A stretch of DNA of 64,000 nt from an uncultured Granulosicoccaceae bacterium (GTDB taxonomy: Bacteria; Pseudomonadota; Gammaproteobacteria; Granulosicoccales; Granulosicoccaceae): positions 1 to 64,000 of the forward strand of contig CALGND010000017.1 of NCBI GenBank assembly GCA_937958675.1, given 5' to 3'. Both the position numbers and the translations under genes were made by a program. Position 1 is the first letter of the stretch; the number at the start of each line of letters is the position of its first letter. Positions 25,863-33,689 of the stretch are shown in pieces. Under the pieces are notes generated by a model that worked only from the letters and a program-made list of their open reading frames with translations, did not search any database and had not been told where the DNA came from.

Positions 25863-27344
25863 TTATTTGCCGGCACGATGTTGGTCGAAAGTATAAACCA
25901 TTTCGTTTGCCCAGCTTATGCGAGCACCATCGCCACTGACGGCTAAGCCGTATGGTTGTTGCGTAAGCGTCAATGTAGCATCTAGATCAAAACTCTCAAG
26001 TAAGTTTTGTTCGTTCAATTGGTACATCTGTATCTGTTGCAGCGAGTTATCATTCCAACTGAGGTAGCTAGTTTTCAAGTCATCGCTACTGTTAAATACC
26101 AATTGCTTTGATGCTTCGCCTGAAGCTGCTTCGTGCTGTACGGACAGAGTGTCCACTGAATTACCATTAACTGCTAAATGCCACACACTAGGTGATGGTT
26201 GCTTATTCTCTTCAAGCTGCCAAGCCGCCAAGAGGATTTCATCACCTTGGCTATTGATCTGAATTGTTGCGCCTGAGGCAGAGCTTATTGGCAGTCCGGT
26301 AGTGATAATCGATTGCTCATAAGACTGGTCACGAAAGATTGAACGGCTTAGTTCTATGCTGCTATTGGGCTGTTGGCTTAGTGATGTTAGCTGAGTAAGA
26401 TCAGGAGAGGCATCCCATGTCAGTGTAGGCGTAGAGCCTTTTATCGTGCTTGATTTACGATAAATTAGGTCCTCTCTCGAGTATCGAGAGATTCCATCCT
26501 GATCCACTACTAGCAATGCAGATGCGTCAGCCGCAAGTGCGATTAGATTATCTGGTATGGGGTTTTCACCTACTTCGTAGGGCGTGTTCCACTGACTGGT
26601 TTCAAACCAGGCTTCGCCCAAACGATCAAACAGGCTGATACTTAATTCGCTAGTCTGTGGCTGGTGAATCGCAATTGCGATGGTATCTCCAGAATCTGAC
26701 ATGGCTACATCGACTGTAGTATCTGTCGTTGAATTTAAGCCTGCAGGCTTTATGCTGCTAGAGTAAATCCAGTCATCGGAGGTTTTAAAATGTACTTCCG
26801 CGCTCTGCGTATCGGGGCTAATCGCCACCAGTACGTTGCCGCTACGGTTGAGAGTCGGTTGCCAGAACACACCGCTCGCCCCTTCGGCAAGCTCAAGTTG
26901 TGCAATGATAGGTGGTGTGTTGACAGCGGTCCGATATGAACTAACACAGTCAGTTTGTGTACATAGTTCAATGCTGTACAGCCACTCATTGAGATCAGTT
27001 TGTTCAGGATCAATCGGAAGTATGTAATTGTTATCAGTTGCACTGATTTGATTGCTAATAAGTTCTTCGCTTGCTGTCGTTGTATTAAACGCAAATAGGC
27101 TTACCGTATTGATATTGGCGGATGTTTGCCAAGAGAAGATTAGCGATTGATCCCTGTATGTAATGTCTAGCGGCGGCGCTTCAGGTGGAATAAGAATGTC
27201 GTCGCTTAAGTCAGCAACGTCTAACACTGGATCAGCCTGCGGTGTTTCGGCCAATACTGTATTGCTTTGGACACGCGTGCTAGTCGAGTCGCATGCACTG
27301 AGTGCGAGCAAAAGTAAAACTGATTTGATGATATTGGGAGCCAA
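25863..27344 (-). CDS. Putative lipoprotein with propeller-like repeats
   Basis: 493 residues with a lipoprotein signal ending in the lipobox LSAC (Cys18), so it is likely anchored to the outer or inner membrane. After a spacer, residues about 56-140 look like a fibronectin-III-type domain (SLIFSWQTSANINTVSLFAF). The remainder repeats short segments with a GD/GN turn (MSDSGDTIAIAIHQ, NSQGDEILLAAWQ, VSGDGARISWAN), suggesting beta-propeller blades. I do not recognise a family. The start codon appears to be TTG (27344), since no ATG precedes the hydrophobic segment. It converges on the receiver protein gene. The 200 bases upstream (27345-27544) hold no gene. Confidence 0.65.
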   Translation of the reverse strand: MAPNIIKSVLLLLALSACDSTSTRVQSNTVLAETPQADPVLDVADLSDDILIPPEAPPLDITYRDQSLIFSWQTSANINTVSLFAFNTTTASEELISNQISATDNNYILPIDPEQTDLNEWLYSIELCTQTDCVSSYRTAVNTPPIIAQLELAEGASGVFWQPTLNRSGNVLVAISPDTQSAEVHFKTSDDWIYSSSIKPAGLNSTTDTTVDVAMSDSGDTIAIAIHQPQTSELSISLFDRLGEAWFETSQWNTPYEVGENPIPDNLIALAADASALLVVDQDGISRYSREDLIYRKSSTIKGSTPTLTWDASPDLTQLTSLSQQPNSSIELSRSIFRDQSYEQSIITTGLPISSASGATIQINSQGDEILLAAWQLEENKQPSPSVWHLAVNGNSVDTLSVQHEAASGEASKQLVFNSSDDLKTSYLSWNDNSLQQIQMYQLNEQNLLESFDLDATLTLTQQPYGLAVSGDGARISWANEMVYTFDQHRAGK

Positions 27345-27544
27345 TTGCGTTCTACCGTCCTTGAGGAAAGATAAAATGCGGCGCTGATAGTTTTCGGCTT
27401 TACGATATATTCGGTTTTAGCCGTCTGATTTAGTATCCCGAAATTCTGTCAGCACCGCGTCAATAAAGCTGCAAGAACTGAACCGAAAACGAATCAGCTG
27501 ATAGGTAGGTAAAACGTGCTCTGTAACCCGTTTTAAATGTCTGT

Positions 27545-28756
27545 TTAGATGGAGGCGGTTCCTTGAACGGTATGACTAATTGGGGTCTTTAGAGTGTCAA
27601 TCGCTTGTTGGATGCCGTCAACATTCAAGCAATGCATGCGGCCTTGCATCAGTTGATGGGTCATTTGAATCGACTGAGTGCGAGCCCAATAATCGGGGTT
27701 TTCAGGGTTTAACCACACGCAATTGGGAAAGGCGGTCAGCAGACGATTAAACCAAACGCTGCCAGCTTCTTCGTTCCAGTGCTCTACGCTTCCACCTGGC
27801 ATCGCAATTTCGTAGGGGCTCATGGTGGCATCGCCCACGAGGATAAGCTTATAGCTTGAATTGTAAGTACGCATGAGTTCATTCAAGCTGACAGTGTCAG
27901 TGTGGCGACGGTTATTATTGCGCCATAGTTTTTCATAAATGAAGTTATGAAAATATAAGTGTTCGAGATGTTTGAATTCTGCCCGCACAGCGGAAAATAG
28001 CGTTTCGCAAATGGCGCTGTGATAGTCCATCGAACCGCCAATATCCAGCAACAGCAATACCTTTACGCTATTGCGCCGCTCAGCTCGCATTTTGATATCC
28101 AGCATGCCCGCGTTGTTGGCGGTTGAGCGGATAGTGTTTTCCATGTCCAAGGTGTCGGGTTTGCCATCGCGTGCCAGGCGGCGCAATTTGCGTAAGGCCA
28201 TTTTGAAATTGCGTGTGCCAAGCTCTTGGTTTCCATCCAGATCTTTAAAGCGCCGTTGCTCCCAGACCTTTACTGCGCTGCGGTGCTTGGACTCGCCACC
28301 TATCCGGACCCCCTCAGGGTTATACCCGCCATGGCCAAATGGGGATGTACCTCCTGTGCCGATCCACTTACTACCGCCTTGATGCCGGTCAGTTTGTTCG
28401 GCTAAGCGTTCTTCTAATGTTTGCATCAGTTTGTCCCAGCCGCCAAGTGCCTCTACCATGGCTTTTTGCTCTGCGCTGAGTGATGAAGGGTCCTTAAGCT
28501 TTAGCCATTCATCGGGTATGGATTTTAGGGTGTCATCAAATAATTTTTCCTTGCCCGCCCAGTAGTTTTGAAAGGCTTGATCAAACTGGTCGTAGAGAGA
28601 CTCGTCCTTGATAAGGCAAAGACGCGAAAAGCTATAGAAGTGATTGAGATCGTACACACCCAAGTTCTGCGACATGCCGTCCAGCAGGCTTAGGTACTCG
28701 CCAGTGGAAACTGGTAGTCCTTCAGCTCGCAAACGATAGAAGAAGTCTAGTAGCAC
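27545..28756 (-). CDS. CoxE-like VWA-domain protein
   Basis: 403 residues. The N-terminal half (FFYRLRAEGLPVSTGEYLSLLDGM, then a Gly-rich linker GTGGTSPFGHGGYNPEG) is typical of the CoxE/COG3552-type proteins that pair with MoxR ATPases. The VWA fold starts near residue 232 with the metal-site segment LLLLDIGGSMDYH (Asp238, Ser242), where the usual DxSxS reads DxGxS. MoxR-VWA pairs act as chaperones that insert cofactors or remodel protein complexes. The client is not evident here. It lies 6 bases after the moxR gene and shares its transcript. Confidence 0.87.
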   Translation of the reverse strand: MLLDFFYRLRAEGLPVSTGEYLSLLDGMSQNLGVYDLNHFYSFSRLCLIKDESLYDQFDQAFQNYWAGKEKLFDDTLKSIPDEWLKLKDPSSLSAEQKAMVEALGGWDKLMQTLEERLAEQTDRHQGGSKWIGTGGTSPFGHGGYNPEGVRIGGESKHRSAVKVWEQRRFKDLDGNQELGTRNFKMALRKLRRLARDGKPDTLDMENTIRSTANNAGMLDIKMRAERRNSVKVLLLLDIGGSMDYHSAICETLFSAVRAEFKHLEHLYFHNFIYEKLWRNNNRRHTDTVSLNELMRTYNSSYKLILVGDATMSPYEIAMPGGSVEHWNEEAGSVWFNRLLTAFPNCVWLNPENPDYWARTQSIQMTHQLMQGRMHCLNVDGIQQAIDTLKTPISHTVQGTASI

Positions 28757-28762
28757 AGTGTT

Positions 28763-29599
28763 TTATCGCTTACGTTGCTTATGTAAAAAAATTAGCCGTT
28801 CGAACAAATGAATATCTTGTTCGTTCTTTAGTAAGGCGCCATGCATCTTGGGCAATATGGTGCGAGGCTCCTCCGCGCCTAGCATCTGCGGCGATAGATC
28901 GTCTGCTATCAGCAGTTTTAGCCAATCCAGTAGTTCTGAAGTGGAGGGCTTTTTCTTCAGACCAGGTACTTCACGGAGGTCAAAAAACACTGAAAGCGCA
29001 GCGCTTAGTAGGTCTTTTTTTATATCAGGGTAGTGCGCGTGCACAATGCGTTGCATGGTGCTGCTATCGGGAAACGCGATGTAGTGAAAGAAACAACGCC
29101 GTAAGAATGCATCAGGTAGCTCCTTTTCGTTGTTGCTAGTGATGATAACCAAAGGCCGATGCTTGGCCGCTACTGTCGTACGTGTTTCATGGACGTCAAA
29201 CGACATTCGATCCAGCTCTTGCAGCAGATCATTGGGAAACTCTATATCGGCCTTGTCGATTTCGTCAATCAACACCACTGATCGCTCATCGCATTCAAAT
29301 GCATCCCACAACACACCCGGTACAATGTAGTTACCGATATCGTGTACCTTCTTATCGCCCAATTGTGAATCTCGTAACCGCGATACAGCATCGTATTCGT
29401 ACAAGCCGTTTTGAGCGCGTGTGGTTGACTTAATATGCCACTGATACAAGGGCGCTTTTAATCGTTGGGCGATTTCAATCGCTAATTGAGTTTTGCCAGT
29501 ACCGGGCTCACCCTTGACTAACAATGGCCTACCCAAGGTGAGCGCTGCATCGATAGCCATCTGCAGCTCATCAGTGACAATGTATTCAGCTTCTTTCAC
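28763..29599 (-). CDS. MoxR-family AAA+ ATPase
   Basis: 278 residues. Walker A GEPGTGKT at 30-37, Walker [12 protein letters not shown] at about 108-118, sensor 1 [18 protein letters not shown] with the arginine finger, and the MoxR-type C-terminal helical lid. It works as a hexamer and is expected to act on the VWA protein encoded next to it. It overlaps the HIT gene by 4 bases, so HIT-moxR-vwa is one operon. No cox, mox or nitric-oxide reductase genes are near, unlike the well-studied members. Confidence 0.9.
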   Translation of the reverse strand: MKEAEYIVTDELQMAIDAALTLGRPLLVKGEPGTGKTQLAIEIAQRLKAPLYQWHIKSTTRAQNGLYEYDAVSRLRDSQLGDKKVHDIGNYIVPGVLWDAFECDERSVVLIDEIDKADIEFPNDLLQELDRMSFDVHETRTTVAAKHRPLVIITSNNEKELPDAFLRRCFFHYIAFPDSSTMQRIVHAHYPDIKKDLLSAALSVFFDLREVPGLKKKPSTSELLDWLKLLIADDLSPQMLGAEEPRTILPKMHGALLKNEQDIHLFERLIFLHKQRKR

Positions 29600-29958
29600 G
29601 AGGTTTTCTTTCGGTTTAGCATCGGACCCACATCTGCTCCGCCCAGCAGATGCATATGTATGTGAGGGACTTCTTGCCGTCCGTGTTCTTTACAATTGAT
29701 AATTAAGCGATAACCGTCGTTGGCAATGCCAGCTTCCCGGGCAAGTTTTTTCGCGACAGTGATCATGCGACCTAGGGCGGGCTCGTCATCTGCCTCAACG
29801 TCATCCGCTGTAGGAATGATTTTATTGGGCACAATAAGAATATGTGTAGGCAATGCCGGGGAAATGTCCCTAAATGCCGTTACCAGATCGTCCTGGTAGA
29901 GCATGTCTGATGGTATTTCCTTTTTGACAATTTTGCTAAATAGCGTTTCTTCTGCCAT
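29596..29958 (-). CDS. HinT-like histidine triad nucleotide hydrolase
   Basis: 120 residues with the histidine triad HIHMHLLGG (His99, His101, His103) and the N-terminal pattern [20 protein letters not shown] of the HinT branch. HinT enzymes hydrolyse purine nucleoside phosphoramidates and acyl-adenylates in the cytoplasm. The first gene of the HIT-moxR-vwa operon; a functional link is not established. Divergent from the reductase gene with 66 bases between. Confidence 0.92.
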   Translation of the reverse strand: MAEETLFSKIVKKEIPSDMLYQDDLVTAFRDISPALPTHILIVPNKIIPTADDVEADDEPALGRMITVAKKLAREAGIANDGYRLIINCKEHGRQEVPHIHMHLLGGADVGPMLNRKKTS

Positions 29959-30024
29959 GGTGCACTCTCTGCTGGGTCAGAGCAGATTATACTGCCTGTG
30001 CCTGATAAACGGACTGGATAGAAC

Positions 30025-31038
30025 ATGACTAACCCAAAATTTAGCGCATACCGTATCCATGCTGACGGTGGCGAATTTTCGGCCAAACTGATACAAATGC
30101 AGCTTGATGAGCTGACCGCTGGCGACGTGGTTGTTGAGGTAGCGTATTCGAGCATCAATTATAAAGATGCCTTGGCCGCAACAGGCAAGGGCAAGATACT
30201 CCGTGCTCCTGAGTTAAATGGCGGCATTGATATGGCTGGAGTGGTTAAACACAGTGATAGCCCGCTTTTTCGCAACGGTGATGAAGTGTTTTCCTGCGCC
30301 GCTGGCCTATCAGAGTTTTACGACGGCGGTTATTCTCAAATCGCTCGATTGCCTGCAGCTACGCTTCGAAAAGTGCCTGAGGGCTTAACTATGCGCGATA
30401 CCATGGCGTTCGGCACTGCTGGCATTACGGCAGCCATCGCGGTGCAGCGTATGGAAGAAAACGGCCAGACCAAAACCAATGGCCCGATAGTGGTGACGGG
30501 TGCTAGCGGTGGAGTGGGAAGCTTTGCTGTCAATATGCTGAGTCAAATTGGTTACGAAGTAGTTGCCAGTAGTGGAAAAAAGCACACTTATGAGTATCTG
30601 AAGCAATTAGGCGCAAGCGATATAATTGATCGCTACTCAATTGATAAAAAAGCAGGTGATAAACCTCCGAGGCCACTAGAGAAGGGCATATGGGGAGGGG
30701 CCGTCGATACTGTGGGTGGCGATACATTGAGTTGGCTTAACAGCACTACTAAGCCATGGGGTAATATTGCATGTATCGGGCTTGCCAGTAGCACTGCGCT
30801 TAACACTACAGTCATGCCGCTGATTTTACGAGGCGTGAGCTTGTTGGGCATTAACTGTATGGAGCTGCCTGACGCCATGTTGGACCATTGCTGGAAACGA
30901 TTAGCGACCGATTTAAAGCCATCACAGTTTGATTTAATCGCACCGGGTTCCGTAAGCTTAGAAGACCTACCCGATGCGTTTGAAGCCTACATGGCGGGTG
31001 ACGTTAGCGGACGTACTGTCGTTACCATTACTCGGTAG
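30025..31038 (+). CDS. acuI: AcuI/YhdH-type acrylyl-CoA reductase
   Basis: A zinc-free medium-chain dehydrogenase/reductase of 337 residues. It has the N-terminal GroES-like fold (YSSINYKDALAATGKGKI), the NADP-binding segment VVTGASGGVGSFAVNMLSQIGY (about 153-174) and SGKKHTYEYLKQLGASDII. These match YhdH/AcuI, which reduces acrylyl-CoA to propionyl-CoA with NADPH. The enzyme detoxifies acryloyl-CoA from 3-hydroxypropionate or DMSP breakdown. The zinc ligands of alcohol dehydrogenases are absent, as expected. The cobalamin adenosyltransferase gene follows after 54 bases; propionyl-CoA catabolism by B12-dependent methylmalonyl-CoA mutase would link the two, which is inference. Confidence 0.88.
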   Translation: MTNPKFSAYRIHADGGEFSAKLIQMQLDELTAGDVVVEVAYSSINYKDALAATGKGKILRAPELNGGIDMAGVVKHSDSPLFRNGDEVFSCAAGLSEFYDGGYSQIARLPAATLRKVPEGLTMRDTMAFGTAGITAAIAVQRMEENGQTKTNGPIVVTGASGGVGSFAVNMLSQIGYEVVASSGKKHTYEYLKQLGASDIIDRYSIDKKAGDKPPRPLEKGIWGGAVDTVGGDTLSWLNSTTKPWGNIACIGLASSTALNTTVMPLILRGVSLLGINCMELPDAMLDHCWKRLATDLKPSQFDLIAPGSVSLEDLPDAFEAYMAGDVSGRTVVTITR

Positions 31039-31092
31039 CTTTACCAACTGAAATTACTACCACCGATTACAAAAACCGACTACTAAAAAATT

Positions 31093-31647
31093 ATGGGTCA
31101 CAGACTTTCAAAGATATACACACGCACCGGCGACGACGGCACCACAGGCTTAGGCGATGGCAGTCGTACTGAAAAAGACGGAGTACGAGTTGAAGCGTAT
31201 GGCACCACAGACGAGCTTAATTCAGTGATCGGCATGATCCTCTCTTTACCATGCCCGGATAACATCCGAAACATACTCGATGAAGTGCAACATCATCTGT
31301 TTGATTTAGGTGGCGAGCTATGCATACCGGGGCACCAAGCTATCCAGCAAGAGCATATCGATTGGCTCGAAGCTAAGCTTGATGAGCTTAATGAGCCATT
31401 ACCCCCCTTAAAAGATTTTATCTTACCTGGCGGCAGTCAAACAGCAGCCACATGCCACCTGGCGCGCACCGTATGTAGGCGCGCAGAGCGTTTAGTTGTA
31501 TCGCTTAAGCGAATCGAAGAAGTCCCACCGTTCAGCATGCAGTATCTAAACCGCTTATCTGATTTTCTGTTTGTCGCAGCCCGAGTGCTGGCCCGCGAGC
31601 AGGGTGGTTCTGAGGTGTTGTGGAAAAAGAATAGAGCGCCGGTTTAA
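31093..31647 (+). CDS. PduO-type cob(I)alamin adenosyltransferase
   Basis: 184 residues. Transfers the adenosyl group of ATP to cob(I)alamin, making coenzyme B12. Signatures are IYTRTGDDGTTGLGDGSRT at the ATP site, VEAYGTTDELNSVIG, and the helix CHLARTVCRRAERLVVSL with the catalytic Arg/Glu cluster. The trimeric PduO/MMAB fold is expected. No B12 biosynthesis genes or B12-dependent enzyme occur in the window, so it probably salvages cobalamin. Likely co-transcribed with the AcuI-type gene. Confidence 0.92.
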   Translation: MGHRLSKIYTRTGDDGTTGLGDGSRTEKDGVRVEAYGTTDELNSVIGMILSLPCPDNIRNILDEVQHHLFDLGGELCIPGHQAIQQEHIDWLEAKLDELNEPLPPLKDFILPGGSQTAATCHLARTVCRRAERLVVSLKRIEEVPPFSMQYLNRLSDFLFVAARVLAREQGGSEVLWKKNRAPV

Positions 31648-31805
31648 GAGAAGGTTTAGGCAAGTAATTTGGTAGTCTGATAGGTGCTGCAATAGCTTAC
31701 GAGGTTAGTGGTTTGACAGCTTGAGAACCTAACCGTGATTTGTTCTTGGGTGGACGCGATCGCTGCACATATTGATGTAAGTTATTACGTATTAACGGAG
31801 AGCTA

Positions 31806-32234
31806 ATGCTGAAATCAGTAATACAGGAAGAAACTACTGGATGTGGAATCGCTTCTGTTGCAAATATTTTGGGCAAAACCTATTTGGAGATGAAAGCGAT
31901 CGCGAATTCCATGGGTATTTTCGCTTCGGATAAATCTTTATGGTCGGATACTCTTTATGTTCGCCGCATGTTGTCGAGTGCAGGAGTTGAAAGCTGCGAT
32001 AGCGAAACAGCCTTTGAATCTTGGGAAGCTCTGCCGAATTGTGCGCTTTTGTCCATCAAGCACTATCACGAAGATGGCAAAGATTTTTGGCACTGGGTAG
32101 TTTTCAGGCGTGTGAATGGTCATGCGAGCGTTCTAGATTCTGCCGGATATTTGCCATCTAATGTTCGAACGGACTTCGATGAAATGAAACCCAAGTGGTA
32201 CATTGAAGTTAAGAATCAATGGCAAGTCGACTAA
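31806..32234 (+). CDS. Standalone C39-like cysteine peptidase domain protein
   Basis: A 142-residue protein that is little more than one papain-like domain of the C39 type. QEETTGCGIASVANIL gives the oxyanion Gln7 and nucleophile Cys13, FWHWVVFRR gives His96 and VLDSAGYL gives Asp111, all with C39-like spacing. No signal peptide or membrane helix is visible, and no ABC transporter with a C39 domain or leader-peptide gene is adjacent. C39 domains usually cut GG leader peptides; lone copies may be proteases, transglutaminase-like enzymes or inactive binders. The ribosome-binding site is GGAGAG 6 bases before the ATG. It is flanked by 158 and 404 bases of gene-free sequence, so it is monocistronic and perhaps acquired. 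Confidence 0.72.
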   Translation: MLKSVIQEETTGCGIASVANILGKTYLEMKAIANSMGIFASDKSLWSDTLYVRRMLSSAGVESCDSETAFESWEALPNCALLSIKHYHEDGKDFWHWVVFRRVNGHASVLDSAGYLPSNVRTDFDEMKPKWYIEVKNQWQVD

Positions 32235-32487
32235 TTTCGTACGAGTATCGTTAGTTCCTCGCTGGAACATATATTGATGCCGCTCAACCGAGTTGATGGG
32301 AAAACAAGTATTTGCGAATCTTTAATGTGCAGTTGTTAAAGACTGTGTAAACCGTACCGATAGCTTGTTGGAAGAAGTTCCAAATCGTTGTGGCAAAAGG
32401 ACCATCCACAGATTTAGTTGATTGTTATTGTTGATCCAATCGTTTGTAATGAGCTGGTTTTCTCATTTCCAGTTAATCACCCTCGGT

Positions 32488-32552
32488 AAATGTGTCGTGA
32501 TTCACATGCAGGTTATGTGAATCTCGTACTCGCGCTTAGGGCTCGTTATAAT
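32488..32552 (+). promoter_or_regulatory. Candidate CRP-dependent promoter of the lytic transglycosylase gene
   Basis: TGTGT-CGTGAT-TCACA (32491-32506) is one base off TGTGA-N6-TCACA and has matching A/T flanks. Its right half is shared with a second perfect inverted repeat, GATTCACAT (32499-32507) and ATGTGAATC (32515-32523). A consensus -10 TATAAT lies at 32547-32552 with no recognisable -35. With a start site near 32559 the CRP-like site would be centred close to -61, the class I position. Confidence 0.55.
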
Positions 32553-32607
32553 CGCCCCAGCTCGCTAAGACGGGCACCAGCAATAATAATAATAAAAACA
32601 GCATAAT

Positions 32608-32623
32608 CAGCGTCTCGACGCTG
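32608..32623 (+). promoter_or_regulatory. Leader hairpin next to the ribosome-binding site
   Basis: CAGCGT-CTCG-ACGCTG is a perfect 6-bp stem with a CTCG tetraloop. It ends immediately before GGGGTGG, the likely ribosome-binding site for ATG 32639. Such a hairpin could stabilise the mRNA 5' end or limit ribosome access. Confidence 0.45.
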
Positions 32624-32638
32624 GGGTGGCCACGAAAA

Positions 32639-33625
32639 ATGAGCAAAACCAATACAGACCGCAGTGTACGCGCAGCTACCCTTGGCGCTACTAAAGCGAA
32701 TCCCCCGAACAGAACAGTTGTACGATCACTAGCGGTTACGGCGGGTTTCCTGCTTGTGCCTGCTTTGCTGATGAGCTTTACTCACGTTCCAGAAACTCCG
32801 CTCGACAAAGTCGCAAGGCTTCAAACTCAACACATGCCAATCACAGCTGTGTTTACGCCTATAGATCGAGAACAGCTTGTAACGTATACCGGTACAGATG
32901 TAAATGCAGATGTTCCGGTGACTTTGTCAGTTCCAACGCTGGAGCTGAGGTCAAATGAGTTCACGCGACACTTAAACGTTGTTAGTCTTAATAGCGCCAC
33001 AAACGCTGCACGACAAATTAGTACCAATACCACTCATGCATTCGCTGGTCGAATTGATCAATCGCTGGCTTTCGCTACAGAATTGACTGACACCCCATCG
33101 CCAGAACGCTTTCGACCACTAATAACCTATGTTGATCTGGGCTCTGGTAGCCAGCCGATTCCTAATGTACGTTGCATGGGTTTGTCTCCGCGCTCTGTGC
33201 ACAAACGCGCTAAACGTTATAGTAAGTCGGTTGAAAAGCTTGCCGCTCGATATTCTATCGACGCCAACTTGGTTCGAGCTGTGATGACTCGTGAATCGTG
33301 CTTTGACAATAGTGCACGTTCTTACGTCGGTGCCATGGGGTTGATGCAGCTTATGCCAGAAACTGCAGCTTGGCTTAAAGTCGAAGATCCTACCGATGCC
33401 CGTCAAAATCTAAGAGCGGGTGTACGTTACCTTGCTTCTCTAAAGAAGCGCTTTGGTACCACTGAGCTAGCACTGGCTGCATATAATGCTGGTCCTGGCA
33501 ATGTAAAGCGTTATAACGGTATCCCGCCTTTTAAAGAAACTCGATATTACGTAAAAAGCGTCATGAGCCACTATCGTAGCTATGCGGCAACTGAGCAATT
33601 TACCAACGCTGTCGCCCTGAACTAA
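32639..33625 (+). CDS. Membrane-anchored lytic transglycosylase (SLT domain)
   Basis: Cuts the peptidoglycan glycan strand between MurNAc and GlcNAc. The 328 residues have a basic N terminus and one hydrophobic segment (about 30-48, SLAVTAGFLLVPALLMSF) serving as a signal or anchor. A variable spacer of about 135 residues follows, then the SLT domain from about 195. Catalytic Glu219 lies in VMTRESCFDNSARS, followed by GAMGLMQLMPETA and LALAAYNAGPGNVKRY. Cys180 and Cys221 might form a disulfide. A terminator follows at once, so this is a single-gene unit with the elaborate upstream region described separately. Confidence 0.9.
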   Translation: MSKTNTDRSVRAATLGATKANPPNRTVVRSLAVTAGFLLVPALLMSFTHVPETPLDKVARLQTQHMPITAVFTPIDREQLVTYTGTDVNADVPVTLSVPTLELRSNEFTRHLNVVSLNSATNAARQISTNTTHAFAGRIDQSLAFATELTDTPSPERFRPLITYVDLGSGSQPIPNVRCMGLSPRSVHKRAKRYSKSVEKLAARYSIDANLVRAVMTRESCFDNSARSYVGAMGLMQLMPETAAWLKVEDPTDARQNLRAGVRYLASLKKRFGTTELALAAYNAGPGNVKRYNGIPPFKETRYYVKSVMSHYRSYAATEQFTNAVALN

Positions 33626-33651
33626 GCCCCTTCAGTAATCAGGGGCTCTTT
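33625..33651 (+). terminator. Rho-independent terminator of the lytic transglycosylase gene
   Basis: Perfect 7-bp stem AGCCCCT/AGGGGCT with a 9-base loop and CTTTAT after it; the first base is the last base of the stop codon. Confidence 0.75.
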
Positions 33652-33689
33652 ATCACTCAGCCCCAATGCGGTGCTACAATAAGCGCGAT

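Larger units (their letters stand above)
32235..32638. other. 404-base gene-free region upstream of the lytic transglycosylase
   Basis: I see no gene here. It holds a CRP-like site and overlapping palindrome (32488-32523), a TATAAT -10 (32547-32552), an ATA/AAT run (32582-32596) and a leader hairpin (32608-32623). The first 250 bases (32235-32487) are AT-rich and show nothing I can name. Confidence 0.7.

Noticed and set aside
27394-27422. CGGCT/AGCCG inverted repeat in the spacer upstream of the lipoprotein gene
   Set aside because: Only a 5-bp stem with a 19-base loop and no T-run in a useful direction.
31713-31741. TTGACA upstream of the C39-like gene as a strong promoter
   Set aside because: The -35 matches perfectly, but the -10 at 17 bases (TGATTT) is poor; not enough to list.
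32582-32596. AAT/ATA triplet run as a microsatellite
   Set aside because: Only about four and a half units in an AT-rich leader; too short to call a repeat feature.
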